A stretch of 64,000 nt of DNA from NCBI RefSeq assembly GCF_032118995.1, contig NC_092665.1:12752512-12816511 (forward strand). The letters are read 5' to 3'. Source of the stretch: Asterias amurensis. Taxonomy: Eukaryota; Echinodermata; Asteroidea; Forcipulatida; Asteriidae. This document shows positions 1 to 13,500 of the stretch, one piece after another. The stretch's first letter is position 1. Each line of letters starts with the position of its first letter. The notes beneath the pieces are model-generated. The model was given only the letters and a program-made list of their open reading frames with translations. It had not been told where the DNA came from and ran no database searches. Made by a program: the position numbers and the translations under genes.

Positions 1-96
1 GTCTTTAAGCCTCCTACACTGATGTGTAATAAGTGCTATGTGGTTGGTGTTTCAACTCTCCTCATCAAAACCCCAACCTGCTTATTAGATGCTCAC

Positions 97-3000
97 CTTG
101 TGGCCAACGATAGTCAGGTAGTCAATGCCCAGCTCCTCTACATTCACCTGAATCTTGCCGATAGTCTGAGCTGCGTCTGAGTGGAGAAGGATCCGTGGCA
201 TTTCTCGTCTCGAATCGCGTTTGATGGCTCGGATCTGGCGGCAAATTTCTGGTATAGGCTTCACGGAAAAACAATTCAGAAAATGCAAAACCTAGTAAGC
301 TACATTTAATTTTTTTCTCACTTCTGTTATTCTGGTTGCGAAGCCAAAGTATTCTGGTTGTGAAGCCAAGGACTCTCAGCAAAGCGAACTTTAACCCAAA
401 TGGAGAGACGACAAGAAAGGAAGAGTCAGTTTTAGATGTTGGAGGAAAACCCCAGAGAATTATTCCAGCATGTCCAAGGAAAACCTTTGCAGTCAGGTTT
501 GGACTGAAAACCCAATCCACGGCGTGGTTTGAACCGGGTGGAAGGAGAGGAAAGATACCACTACACCAACCTGCCCACATGATCACTGATGTTTGCACCT
601 GGGCCCAATTTCATAGAGCTGCTAAGCACAAAAATTTGCTAAGCATGAAATTTCTTCCATGGTAAAAACAGGATTACCAACCAAATTTCAATTTGTTGCA
701 TATTCCTTGTTACTGTATCCAGCTGTTGTTTGCTCATCCTGAAAATCACGTTGAAATTTGGTTGGTACTGTTTTTATCAAGGAAGAAATTGCATGCTGAG
801 CAAATTTTCATCCCTTAATAATTGTGCCATTTTTTCTGAAGCAAGTATTTAGCAAAAAGTGCAGAGGATTGTTTCAACCGTACCTGAATGATGCCTGTCT
901 CGTTGTTTGCATGCATGATGGTTACCAGACAGGTCGTAGGTCGTAGGGCAGCAATGATGTCACTGACCTCAACATGACCCGTGAGCTTTGAAGCTGGCAC
1001 AAAGGTCACCACTACGAAAAAAATAAGAATTGAGGGATGAGGAAGGGTCAATCAAAGAGAACTGTTGTTTCTATACCAATGTTAATCCACAATAGAAGAG
1101 TTTTTAATTGCAAGGGGATAAATAACTTCAACTAGACCAGTCTTGTGTCTTAACACTTTAATCATAGAGAAAGGACAAGTCTCTATGCTTTAATCAACTT
1201 AAACATTTGATACAAGACCAAACATATCTTTTTATTTTAATATACGTGTAGGCTGAACTGTTTAGGGTGATCTTTGGACTTGAAAAATGGAATCGCCATA
1301 AAGTTTTAAAAAGCATAAATTTACCAGACTTTTTGCAAAACACCAGACTGCAAGGTTGTAGGGTTACTCGCCCGTAGTTTACTCTCCTACTGTTGGTAAA
1401 GGTTTTCCAGCATGGTTTAGCCTAAGGGCTAAGGACACATCGTCATGCTTTCAAAATAACTTTGTGTATAATTACTTTTTAACCACACCAAAAAAGAAAT
1501 TGTTTTAAAAATAAAATGTAACTGTTTTATTTACCGACTTGTCGCTCATCAGCCAGTTGTTCAAGTACTAGTTTGATGGAGTCGTGCTCCAAGTTGGACG
1601 TGATCACATGGGGGAGGAATCTATGCTGATTGGTCGGTCTGACTCCGAGGCTCGGGTCACCGGGGTCGAGCTGAGGAAAAGTCTTCCAGAAATGTTGGAG
1701 CGCAGTGTGGATCACCATGTTGTTAGTCTTTAAGAATGATAAGTTGAAGAGATTATGATACAACAATCAATTTTTTTAAACATTTTTTATGATCAGCTTT
1801 CGTCATTCACCAGGGCCTAATCACATCACGATGCTTAGCACAGAAGTATCTTGCTAAGCAAGTATTCTAAACAAGAGAAAATAGAGTTAGCTGTTGCATA
1901 CTGCTTACCAACCAAAAGGATTTATGGTATAAATGCAAACAGTATGGCCTGACATTTCTGTCTCTAGAAAGACTCGGCTAGGGTCAAAACGTCAGTCCAT
2001 TTTAGTACTTTTTGTATTTTAAACAAGTACACAGTTCAACTGAAACTTTCACATGTGATTTCAATTGTATCTTTTTTGTAATTGGCTATAAATCAGCATT
2101 ATGTTGACAACAACCAATCTATGACCCTACTTTTAACAAGCTCTTGTGGCATTTTCTCTGGGATCTGATGAAAAAAGACGGATTTTGAAACTAAACTTAA
2201 CAGCCACCCTACAAACCTCTGTGCCGCCTGAAGTGAATACGATGTCATCTGATCGATGTGCTCCAATCATCTTGCAAATGTTGTCTCTTGCCTCAGTGAT
2301 GATCTGCTTTGCTCTCTGACCTGAACAGAAAATAAAAACAGAACAAAACTCCACCTGGGCTAGATTTCACAAAGAGTTAAGTTTGTCTTAACTGCCAGCA
2401 ATTAAAAAACACATCTAACAAAACTGAATGGATGAAATTTGAGCATTTTAAACAAGTAGGTTGCAAGTTTTTAGTAGCCCACAGGGCAAGTTGAGAGGTG
2501 GTGTTTACTAGTTTCGACAATAGACAATGTATGCCGGGCTTAAAGGGCAAGCCCTGACCATGTTTGTTATGTTTTATTACCCATGTTGGTCTTGCAATTC
2601 TGGATTATGCATTACAAAGATTACTGTTCCTAGAATGTTGAGTTGTAAATCTTGACATTTATGACAACAGCAAAGACAAACTGTGAGGTCGTTAACCAAT
2701 CTGTATCAGTGTTTACACAATGTTGTTTATGGCCCAACTGGAGTTGCCGTCCAGTTGGGACTGTCCAGCTTATAGTTTAATCAAATTGGGCCTGTCACTG
2801 ACAATACTGTTTACCGAAAGTGTCCAATGGCTTTAAGAAATAAATAAACAAACATATTACCTGCATGATATGGACTACTTGGATTCCCCCAAGCAGCACC
2901 CAACGCGTTGTGGATTGCATCAAGGACTTCTGGTTCCAGAGGAGTGGTAGCGTTGTAGTCCAAGTAAACACTGTAAACAAACAACAACAACAACATTACT

Positions 3001-3651
3001 TTTTTTGCTCCAGACGACGATCAGAGCATATCGGATCAAAACATTGAGTTGAAACCAACAGTTCTTTTCAGAACCACCCCAACTCATTTTGAGATAGTTA
3101 TTATCTTTCCAAATCTTTCCATTTATAACATTAGTTGTATCTCAAATTGTCAGTCTTTTCATTCATCCAATCCAGCCACCTTTAGTCAAGTTAGTGAGAA
3201 AACATCAAGTACACTGCATTTATGACGAACAAAAGCGCACCACAAAGTTTTGAATTCATCATTCAAGTTTTGAATTCAAGTTTTGAATTCAATTCATCCA
3301 AAGTTTGTTGACAATTTGTTTGTTATTTCTAATCAACTGGGCCACTTCAGAGTCAGAACCTTACTGGATGCTAGTACTACTACCACTGATACCATCTGTA
3401 TCACAAAGTACACCATAAAACTCCAATCTGTGACCTTTGTAATAATCAACATGTCATCAACAAATAAGTTAAATTTAAATTGTATTGTTTGTTGTTGTTT
3501 TTTCTTATCAAAAAATTATTGCAAATTGTTGTCTTAGTCAAAAACTTACAAATATACTTCCTTTCTTCTAGCTCCTGACATACCTATCTTCTGATGAATT
3601 ATTTTCATAGCTTGCACATGCAGACCTGCTGACTGGGGTGTTGTCTTCCAT
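97..3651 (-). CDS. SCLY: Selenocysteine lyase, N-terminal part (gene runs off the left edge)
   Basis: Six minus-strand coding exons join in phase: 3584-3651, 2861-2970, 2217-2320, 1535-1727, 884-1011 and 97-258 (765 nt, 255 residues of a family that is usually about 445). The enzyme is a PLP-dependent cytosolic homodimer of the NifS-like aminotransferase class V fold that converts L-selenocysteine to alanine and selenide, feeding selenium back to selenophosphate synthesis. Seen directly: [14 protein letters not shown] and [12 protein letters not shown] in exon 2, FTSGGTE ending exon 3, [11 protein letters not shown] in exon 4, NNETGII in exon 5, and in exon 6 HSDAAQ followed by LTIVGHK, whose lysine (residue 255) is the expected Schiff-base lysine. 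The catalytic cysteine loop and C-terminus lie beyond position 1. The start chosen is the only in-frame ATG of its exon; the first 22 residues are not conserved. Cysteine desulfurase NFS1 is excluded by overall similarity to SCLY. The family assignment is secure. Confidence 0.93.
601..812. mobile_element. MITE family E, copy 1 in a SCLY intron
   Basis: It starts GGGCCCAATTTCATAGAGCT. The two halves, centred near 705, pair imperfectly (GGATTACCAACCAAATTTCA against TGAAATTTGGTTGGTA). The right end is degenerate. Confidence 0.6.
2799..2835. mobile_element. MITE family C terminal fragment
   Basis: The run TTTACCGAAAGTGTCCAATG followed by GCTTTAA matches the family C terminus. Only the last 35 or so bases are present, just downstream (in SCLY sense) of exon 2. 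Confidence 0.45.
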
Positions 3652-3919
3652 TACAAAAGTCTCAGTCTGCTCACTCGAGCCTGTCTGACCTATAATAAAA
3701 AAAAAAAATTATAATCAGCTCTCTCAGACTCCAGGCAAAGAATTATTTACAGAATTTAGAAAGTATATGCAAACTATATCCCCCTTTCTAAATGATTGCT
3801 GTCCCGTGTCAGTATATACTGAAGTGCTTTTAATTGATTGATTTATCTATTATTATGAATATGGTGACACGATGTGGACAGACAGAAACTCTCAATTAAT
3901 TAAGAGGAAGGGACTTACC
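3584..3919 (-). other. SCLY: SCLY 5' region: start-codon exon plus upstream non-coding exon
   Basis: On the minus strand a pyrimidine-rich tract ending in AG at 3690 precedes the exon holding the ATG, so that exon probably spans 3584-3689 with 38 nt of 5' UTR. A consensus donor (GG then GTAAGT) reads leftward from 3918, so an upstream untranslated exon probably ends at 3919 and begins somewhere before about 4050. The splice sites are seen; their use is inferred. Confidence 0.45.
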
Positions 3920-4553
3920 CCGATGTCGTAGCCTTTTTTTTTTTTTACTAGACTCCACCGTCCGTCCGTCACATGTGGACACTGTGTGTGTTCACGAGCT
4001 CATCGTTGTACACTAAACAGGTTAGTTTCAATATCCTGATAATTTTTAAAAGATAGTTTTTATTTTAAGTTGTATTACAAGGAACACAAATTGGGGCTCG
4101 TCGGCACGTCTGACTTCATCGCAAGAAGGAGATCAACAACATTCACTGAGATTTTTTTTTTTATTAAAAGAGCTAGTCAATAGAGGTCGCCCTTCAATAT
4201 TTACTGTCATCATCTGCGCGCTCTGCTGCCATATCGCGTGTTGTGTGCATGGTTTAGCTTATCAAGGAATCAAACCGGAAGTGTGAGGGTCGTGTTGTCG
4301 TCGTGACTGGGCAAATATCTGGCTGATTTCTCCTGCTCGTTCGTTCCGCTTCGCTGACCTGGTGCATTTTCGGTCAGACTAGTCTGGAAATTGTACAGGT
4401 ACAAAAAGCCGGTTAGTCTACACCTAGCTAGCAGCACCTTTCACTTCAGTGAGTGAACCAACGTTACTTTACAGCACAGAGAAAAGTTGTGAACACCCAG
4501 CAATCGACCGCTACAACGTTGTCAAAACACTCACAGCTCATCAACACATCATC
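3920..4553. promoter_or_regulatory. Divergent SCLY/PGD promoter region
   Basis: Only about 630 bp separate the probable SCLY first exon from the PGD start codon, and the two genes diverge. The stretch 4200-4440 is richer in CpG than its surroundings and has no clear TATA box. At 4303-4313 the sequence GTGACTGGGCA fits the antioxidant/NRF2 element consensus RTGACNNNGCR. PGD is an NRF2 target in vertebrates; use of this site here is inference. No RNA start can be fixed from sequence alone. Confidence 0.5.
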
Positions 4554-7500
4554 ATGGCAGAGTAAGAGAAGTTTTATTTTTCCCTCCCTCCTTAAATTTT
4601 TAACTTGAGTTTTCGAATGCATGGTGCAGACTGGAACTGGGTGCAGACTGGAACTGGATGCAGCCCATCCCATTTACTAGCCTAGGCAGTGGTCCGGCCT
4701 TGTTGATTTTTGTCGTTTCCTTGTTTGCTGTCCGTACTCTTTCTCAAGGACGTTTCATTCATCGTGTTCCTTCGTGGAAACTAATTATTAAGGAAGGAGT
4801 TTTCATCTTGGCTTGGGAAAATTGTCGGATTTCGTCTCGGTCTTTTTTCTGTCATATTAAACAGCAATGATCCACAGTTTTAAACGTTGTTACTATTAGT
4901 AAAAAAAAAAATTAAGAGCTACTGACGTACTGTAAAAAAAAAAGACAATTTTGAAGTAATAAGTATTTTTGACCTGGCTTGACCATGGTATGGTTTGACC
5001 CCAAAAAAATGACCAAATTATTTCTGAACTGAGTTAATCCAGCCTTCCTTGTGTTTCGAAAGATTTAAAATGTGTAGTGTTGCTTTAAAATGAGTTATTA
5101 ACTTTTAACTAAATGAGTGTGACTTAAAAATTTTATCAATTTTTGAAAAACAGTTTATAAATGCTTTTTAAATGTGTGGCGTTGAAACTATCATTTTACT
5201 CAAATTACATTTAAACTTAAAAAGCATATTATACCACACCTGTGTGTTAGTCATTTATATCCTGGTTCAATCCACTTCCTTGTTCGTTCTAAGTACCACT
5301 CCACTACTCTGGGTAAATCTTATTAAATGTTTGTACACCTCAGTTTAAAAAAAAACCAATTAATTAATGAAATGTTGTTAGATGAGAAGAGCTTACTGTA
5401 AAATTTAACAAAAACTTTAAAATAAATAATGTTTAAAAATATACAAAAATATTTCTGATCTTAGGGTGGAATTCACAAAGATTTAAGACTAGTCTTATCT
5501 CGAGTTAGGACGATGTACGACTTTTTTTTTAGTCCTAACTCATTGTGAAGTCCACCCCTGGTTTGACCATGGTTTGACCAAAATTTCAGGTTTAAATTGT
5601 AAATTGTTGCTCTCTAAGCTGTATGACTTTCAAACTTTATAGTAGGCTAAAAGCTCCCGTTTTAAATGTTCCCTCAACAACATGAACTTCAAGAAAGATC
5701 CTATTTTACAAGACAAAATTGTATTCAATCTTGCAGTGCATGTTATGCAAATTACATTTACACATGTGTATCCGAATCCCTTGTCAATGGTCTGGCTGGC
5801 TGGCTAATTTCTACATTGCATTTTCATAGACCTTTTTTTTTTTTTAACCAGCACAAAATGTTCAAAACAAATTAAAAGTACCATACAAATAACAGGGTTG
5901 AAAGAAAATCTTAGTCAATGAAAAAGCTGGTGGACCAGCCATTTGAAAACTAACTGGTACTGGCTAGTCACTGAAAACAAAAGCTATTTTTAAAAGTAAT
6001 TCTTTTTCCAATGGTACAGGTTGAGATGATCATTTTACACAAATTGCAAGCATTTACCACACCTGTGTGTAAATTTATATCCTGGTTCAGTCCATTTCCT
6101 TGTTCGTTCTATAGTACCACTGCGAGGTCAAGCTTTTTTAATGTTAGTACACCTCAGTTTTAAAGGAAGGCCAAGCACTGTCTGGTTACTATTAAATGAA
6201 CTGTTGTTGACTTTAGGACTGTTGTTGACTTTGGGACACGTGGCGTGTTGAAGCGCTATACTTGGCACTTGGAGTGTTGTGGCTGAGCAAACTACAGCCT
6301 CAACACCCTGCATGTCCCAAAGTTAACACCAAGGTGCTTTAGACTCAAGTTCTGGTGGTCAATCAATCAATCAATAAAACATTTATTTCCACATTCACAT
6401 CACATGGAGGCATCATCCTAAAAGCCGAGGCTTGTGGCGGATGTGCCCGTTACAAGATTACAGAACAAAACAGGAATACAGCACTAAATAGACGAATAAA
6501 TAAATACATACCACTACGGTAGATAACTACACAAAAGTGCTGTTCACATGACATCAATTTAACTGGGGTCCCTTGCTTAATTTTAGCGTGGTTGTAAAAT
6601 GTAGTGTTTGACAAGCTAAATTGCAAAAGAACCTAGACGTAGCAGAAAATGATTTTGTCCTTTCACACAAGGTAAATTTTGTATAATTTTACAATACAAC
6701 CATGCTGTACCTTAGCAAGGGACCCGTGTAAAAATGCTTACGTGTGAAAGGGGCTCTAGTCTTTGAATCGGCATGTGGGTTCGAATCCTGCTCGTGACAC
6801 TTGTGTCCTTGACTAAAACACCTATAGCTTCACCCAGTGGTAAATGGGAGTGTGTTATGGCAGAGATGGTTCTTTCTTGTGAATGATTTGGCTTGGTGCG
6901 CCACATTTTTAGGCAGTACAGGCTGTGTGATGTAATAGTCGATGCTCTACATCCAAAGTAATTTCTTTTGCCAAAGCTGTGGTGCGGTGATGATTTTAAT
7001 TCAAATTGTGTTCAAAAGTTTTAGCTTGGAGAAAGGTCGTTTTTAGAAAGGAAAGTTATAGTTTTACTGAGTACATTTCTGTAACAGCATCAAATCAGAG
7101 GTCATAATTTGTACAGGAAATGATAGACTTTCTATTTTGGCTAAATTACCATGTAGGCCATGTGTGTAAGTTCCTCAGGTTAGTGCTGGTACCATCACAT
7201 GCTTTAAAGGAACACGTTGCCTTGGATCGGACGAGTTGGTCAAAACAAAAGCGTTTGTAACCGTTTTGTATATAATGGTTGGAAAGATGTTTTAAAAGTA
7301 GAATACAATGATCCACACAAGTTTGCATCGAAATTGCGTGGTTTTCCTTCTACTGTGCGAACTAACACGGTCGGCCATTTATGGGAGTCAACATTTTGAC
7401 CCCCATAAATGGCCGACTTGTTAGTCGACGAGGTAAAAGGAAAACCACGCAATTTTGAGGCATGTTTGTGTGGATCATTGTATTCTACTTTTACAACATC

Positions 7501-10500
7501 TTTCTACCCATATGCATTTTATAAAAAACGGTTACAAACGCTTTTCAAAGACCAACTCGACCGATCCAAGGCAACGTGTTCCTTTAAAGGCGGTTTTGTT
7601 GCTGACAAACTACTTTTAAAAGGATGAATGAACTGATGTTGGTATGCTTAAATTCCTAAGTCAAAATTCATGTGTTTTTTTTAGACGAACTCAAAAATAC
7701 AATGCCTACTTTTATATGTCGAGCTTTTCAAGTACCATGTAAAGGTCCAACATATTTTTTTTTAAATAAGAAATAACCCTCATGGGAATGCTCTGTACAC
7801 AGGTACAAATGTACTTAAGACTACATACAGTCTAGTGGAGATTTGTTCCGGAATTCTAGCACAGTTACAAACTATCTGAGCATTCCCTCTATTTTATTTG
7901 ATCTACGTTTATTACCCTCTTTTGTAATCCATCTTCACAAATGCGGTTGTCGTTCACCATGTTGTTGCTTAAAAATAAATAACTTGGCAAAGTGTTCTCC
8001 AACTTTGAATGTTAGTAAGCTTGGGCGATATCACGATATTATCGAATATCGCGATATTAATTTGGAAACGATTTCGATATCGGATGGATTTGGTTTTAAT
8101 CGAAATATCGATATATCGCAATAATCGCGATAATCGCGATATATCGCAATATCGATTAAATATCGCGATGTATTTGCTAGCTGAGACATCTTGCACCTCA
8201 TAGGTTTGGAGTAAAAGCAGAAGAATAGGTCATTAGAACACCTCTCTTAAGCTATGACTGTCTCTTCTACAACTTTCACTTGGAGTTTTAAGACTGATGA
8301 TGTCAAATTTCATTAATCGCGATTATATCGAATATCGCGATATATTGTCGGCGATATATCGTGAATAAAATAAATCGATATCGCCCAAGCTTAAATGTTA
8401 GGCCTAAAGGTCGGCGCTTTGGGGGATCAATGTGAGCCCATTCATGCTTCAGGTAGTTATTGTCGTGTTCAAAGACCAAACTGTTCAGACTTTAGACCTT
8501 TCATTGGCACTTTAGTTTCCATTGTTATAAAATAGTTTGGTTGGTCTTTCACTGAATGTTGTTTAAATGTCACAGGATGCAGTCCTGACTGTGTGATGGG
8601 AGTTTAGAGATGATGGGAGTGGCATACTAATTTGTGTTTAAGGGACCCATGTAAAACAGTGAAGCCAGAATATTGGCTTTCAGCTAGCCACTGTGTGAAG
8701 TCCATACATGTAGTAATAGGATAGTCTCTCGAAGGTAACAATTATAGCTATTTAGCTCTGAAATTTGTTTCCCTAGTGCAGCATTTTTGGTAATTTGCAT
8801 TCATTTGCTTCAAGCAGTGTTTGACATTTGGACAAATGTTGTGCTTTTGATAGGAGTGTATTGAGGGTAGAGCAGACTCTGCTGACTGAGTGGTAGGGAA
8901 TGGTTTCGTTTTTTCTTTCTTTGTTAACCCTCCTACTGTCTGACCAATTCCAATGGGGGGATGACTTCAAGTAATAGATCAAGTGAACTACGTTATGCCA
9001 GCCTGCATTTATGTGATGGAGGACTTGAAATTTACAATGGACCACCACTCGTAGTATTGAGCCACTACTTAGATTAAGTCTGGCAGTCTTGTGGGTTTTT
9101 TTAAATGTTTTTTTTTATAATTATCGCTGTACATATTACTATGTTAAAAAAAACCATAGACAACAGATGTTCAGATGTTAACTTTGACTCTGATAATTTA
9201 ATTAAGAATATACATTATTACTACATCTATTATTATCGTTGCGGTACCCGCTGCCACAACATAGGATTCGAACTGCCTCTAGCAATTGCACGGTTTTCCT
9301 TTTACATGTGTACCTCGAGGACTAACACAGTCGGCCATGTATTAGTTCCGACCGTGTTAGTTCGCAAAGTTATAGGAAAACCACACAAATTTGTGTGGAT
9401 CATTGTATTCTACTTTTAAAACATCTTTCCAATATATGCATTTTATGACAAACGGTTACAAACGCTTTTTTAAGACCAACTCGACCGATCCAAGGCAACG
9501 TGTTTCCTTTAACATAAGCCCAGAATTCGGCATTGGAAAGCAGAGCCAAGAAACTGGTCCCTGGTTTGAGCTTTCGAGCAGGAAGTGCCTGGTTTTAGCA
9601 TGGGTTTGTTGCTAATTGTGTTGTCAAGAGGTGTTCTTCATACTTTTCTTTTGTCATGTCCCACAGTGTACACAGTTATTTTTTGGCATAGTCATGGTGG
9701 TGAAAGCTCAATGGTTCTGTGTATAGTGATGCCAGCAGTAAACAATTTGTTGAACAGTCAACTTGCTTAGAAATGTTGCCATAGAGTGGGTCATACACAA
9801 TCTTAGTATTTTTAGCCTTCATTTTGGAGCTCTGTACTTTAATACCGTGTTATTTAGTTTTTCTGTTATTATTGTTGTTTTCAAGAAATTCATCAAGTGT
9901 TTTTTCCTTGTCCATTTGCTTTTACTGCAATTGCTAGTTTCTTGAACCTTAGTAAGTACTGAAAACTTCATCCGACCAGTGTATAAGACCCTCTCCTCCC
10001 CGTTTCACTTGACCCCCGCTCCAAAACTCATGGGTAAAGGGAATATGGGTGGTTGCCAAGGCAAAGAAAGCAATGTCCGGGTTGTTCCGGACCATGATAA
10101 ACCAATTAGTGAAAAATCAATGGATGTAAAGAAACAGGCGAAACAGTCCGTTGACGATGGTCTGAAACATCGAGGCAATGATGAGAGGTAAGAAGGTGGT
10201 TTTTTACAAAAACACCGGTGTGTCCCCTTTTTGGTGATGGAACAAATGTTATCTGCCCATATCTTTATTTTTTACTCATTCAGGATTTCAACAATAACAA
10301 TTTTGCATTAAAATATAATTTTCCATTAACCGTTGTGTATAAAGCAATTGTATGATGGATTGCACTCAGGCCTATATAGTGTAGTCGACCACCATATTTG
10401 ATGATTATAGTGGCGATGTGCACGCGATGCACACAACTCTTGGCCAATGATAGCCTTTCATGCGTGCACGTTTCATCAAAGATTGTGGTTAATGGCGGCA

Positions 10501-13500
10501 TGCGCAATCCATTTATTATACTCAGTACTTTCCTGAGTTCTGTGAAAAAAGTGCTTCAAAGTTGTTTGTTTTGGTCCCAATAATTAAGGCAGATGTTATA
10601 AACCAATTTACTTCCCAATGCAACAGGATCCCAACTTGTGAAAAATATGCTTCAAACTTGTTTGTTTTTGTCCCAATATATAAGGTAGATGTTATTAACC
10701 AATTCACTTCCCAATGCAACAGGATCCCAACTTGTGAAAAATATGCTTCAAACTTGTTTCTTTTTTTTTCCCCCAATAATTAAGGCAGATGTTATAAACC
10801 AATACACTTCCCAATGCAACAGGATCCCAACTTGGTGCATGTCAGACTTTTGCTTTCAACTGGGCAGTTTGATGCATTTCATGCCTAGATACTCTTTAGC
10901 TGTAGATTGATTCAAACTGATCTTTGAAACAGTTTCAACTAACATGCTCACAAGTTCTGTAAAAAAAAAAGTGCTTCAAACTTGTCTTTCTTTCAATACT
11001 GAAGGCAGCTGTTATAAACCAGTTCACTTCCCAGTGACACAAGATCCAAATTTGGGATCCCACTTTGCATTTGTTCATCAAGTAGTCAGAGTTTCATATC
11101 GAACTTGTCTTTCTTTCAATGCTGAAGGCAGGCATTATAAACCAGTTCAGTTCCCAGTGACACAATATCCAAATTTGGGATACCACCTTGCATTTGTTCA
11201 TCAAATAGTCCGAGTTTCAAACTTGTCTTTCTTTCAAAACTGAAGGCAGCTGTTATAAACCAGTTCAGTTCCCAGTGACACAAGATCCAAATTTGGGATC
11301 TCACTTTGCATTTTGTTCATCAAATAGTCAGAGTTTCAAACTTGTCTTTCTTTCAATACTGAAGGCAGCTGTTATAAACCAGTTCAGTTCCCAGTGACAC
11401 AAGATCCAAATTTGGGATCTCACTTTGCATTTTGTTCATCAAATAGTCAGAGTTTCAAACTTGTCTTTCTTTCAATACTGAAGGCAGGCGTTATAAACCA
11501 GTTCAGTTTCCAGTGACACAATATCCAAATTTGGGATACCACCTTGCATTTGTTCATCAAATCGTCCGAGTTTCAAACTTGTCTTTCTTTCAATACTGAA
11601 GGCAGGCGTTATAAACCAGTTCAGTTCCCGGTGACACAAGATCCAAATTTGGGATCCATCTTTGCATTTGTCATGTTTGTACATCAAACAGTCAGAGTTT
11701 TGCTTTTGAACCAACTGTGGTGCATTTTGATGCATATCATGCCTACATTCTTCAGGTGAAAATTCCTTGAAACTGATCTAATTTCAGACAGTTTTTTAAT
11801 AAATAAACATGCCTCGAAAGGTTTGACTGATGATGACGATGAGAACATGTTTTTTTTTCTTTGTTTTTTTCTTCTTCTGATTGTTTTTTTTTTCTCTCTC
11901 TTTTGTTTTCAGGGCAGACATTGCACTGATCGGCCTGGCCGTTATGGTAAGCAAAATATTTTCTTGTTGAAGTTGTTATTGACCAATTTCATATTTTTAT
12001 AAACAACCCAATCCCGCCAATGGCATGTAGCGCTAACATGACCAATCAAAAAAGTCACGAAGAAAACTACAGGCTAAAAAAATGCAGAGCAACATTTATG
12101 TAACTGGAATGTTGCAAGGGGCACCACGGCAATAATCATAATGGGCATAGAGGAAGTTGCTTCCATTGCCTCTGTGAAGTATCATGCCTGAAATTGGGAC
12201 ATTTTAAGGTGCACCGAGGCATTAACCAGAAAGGCCAGGCAGTGCTTCCATTTATGAAGTATCAAGCCTGATGAATCTGGTCAGAGCAGTTCAAGGGGCA
12301 CCAAGGCAATGACCAGGGGGCATGGAGGCAGCTTCATAAAATGTAGACCCCCATTGCCTCTGTGAAGTATCAGGCCTGAAACTAAAACATTTCAAGGGGC
12401 ACCAAGGCAATGACCAAAAAGGCCAGGCAGTGCCTCTATTTATGAAGTATCTGCCTGAATCTGGTTAGAACGTTTCAAGGGGCAGCAAGGCAATGACCAG
12501 AGGCATGGAGGCAGTTGCCTCCATTTTCTCTGTAGATTATCAGACTTTTGAAGTAACATTGTACCGCAGAAGACTCTGATAGCAATGCAGTAGTACAATT
12601 CATCAAATTTATATTTCTGATTGTAATATTTCTTATGTTTCTTTTAACAGGGACAGAACCTGATCCTGAACATGAATGACCATGGATTTGTGGTGAGTAT
12701 TTTATTTTTTGGGCAAAACCCTAACTGTCTGACCATTCTGACTATGCCAGCCGGCAATATCACACAGAACTCGGGGGAAAGAACTGAGTATACAGTGCTA
12801 ATAACACACATCAGTGTAGTGGTGTATGGATAAAAAACAACATTCTTTAACATTTTTAACCCTGGGGCAAATTTAACATCTCTTATACATACATGTAGCA
12901 CAGCCAGCCATCCTACTTCAGATTATTCAATATCAACCACTGTGATTGTGAGTGAGGAATAAATTTGCTAACCTGCAATTTGATGTGGTGAAAACAAACA
13001 TACAAAGAAGTGCGGAAGTCCCTGATCTGTAAGCAGAGCCATCAAATTGGACGCTGTTGGTATTCCCACTGTTTGGCCGTGTCAGAAACGTTGACTTCAG
13101 CTATTACAGCTACGGCTAGATCGCGCGTGTCTGCCTTTTCTTCAACACTGGTAGACGTGCTGATCTAGCCAAAGCTATAGCCGAAATTGCCAATTCGAAC
13201 AAGGCCTTAACGCCAAGTCACACTGCAGCGATAACGATAACGACGCAAAGAGAAGGCATTCTACTGGTTGAATTGCTCCACGCAGAATATACCCACGCTC
13301 ATTCAACCAATCGAGGGTGTGCATTTTTTCTCGCTTTCGTTCACGTTATCGTGGCCTGTGTGACCAGGCCTTTACTCTGAATTGGAGGACTAGAATTTGT
13401 CTTTACCCGGTTTCTATCGGTGACAGGTCTGCGCCTTCAACCGTACCGTCTCGAAAGTGGATGACTTCTTGGCCAACGAGGCTAAAGGTACTAAGATCAT

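Noticed and set aside
1-3700. Calling the left gene a cysteine desulfurase (NFS1)
   Set aside because: [23 protein letters not shown] and the spacing to [11 protein letters not shown] match selenocysteine lyase better, and there is no mitochondrial targeting sequence.
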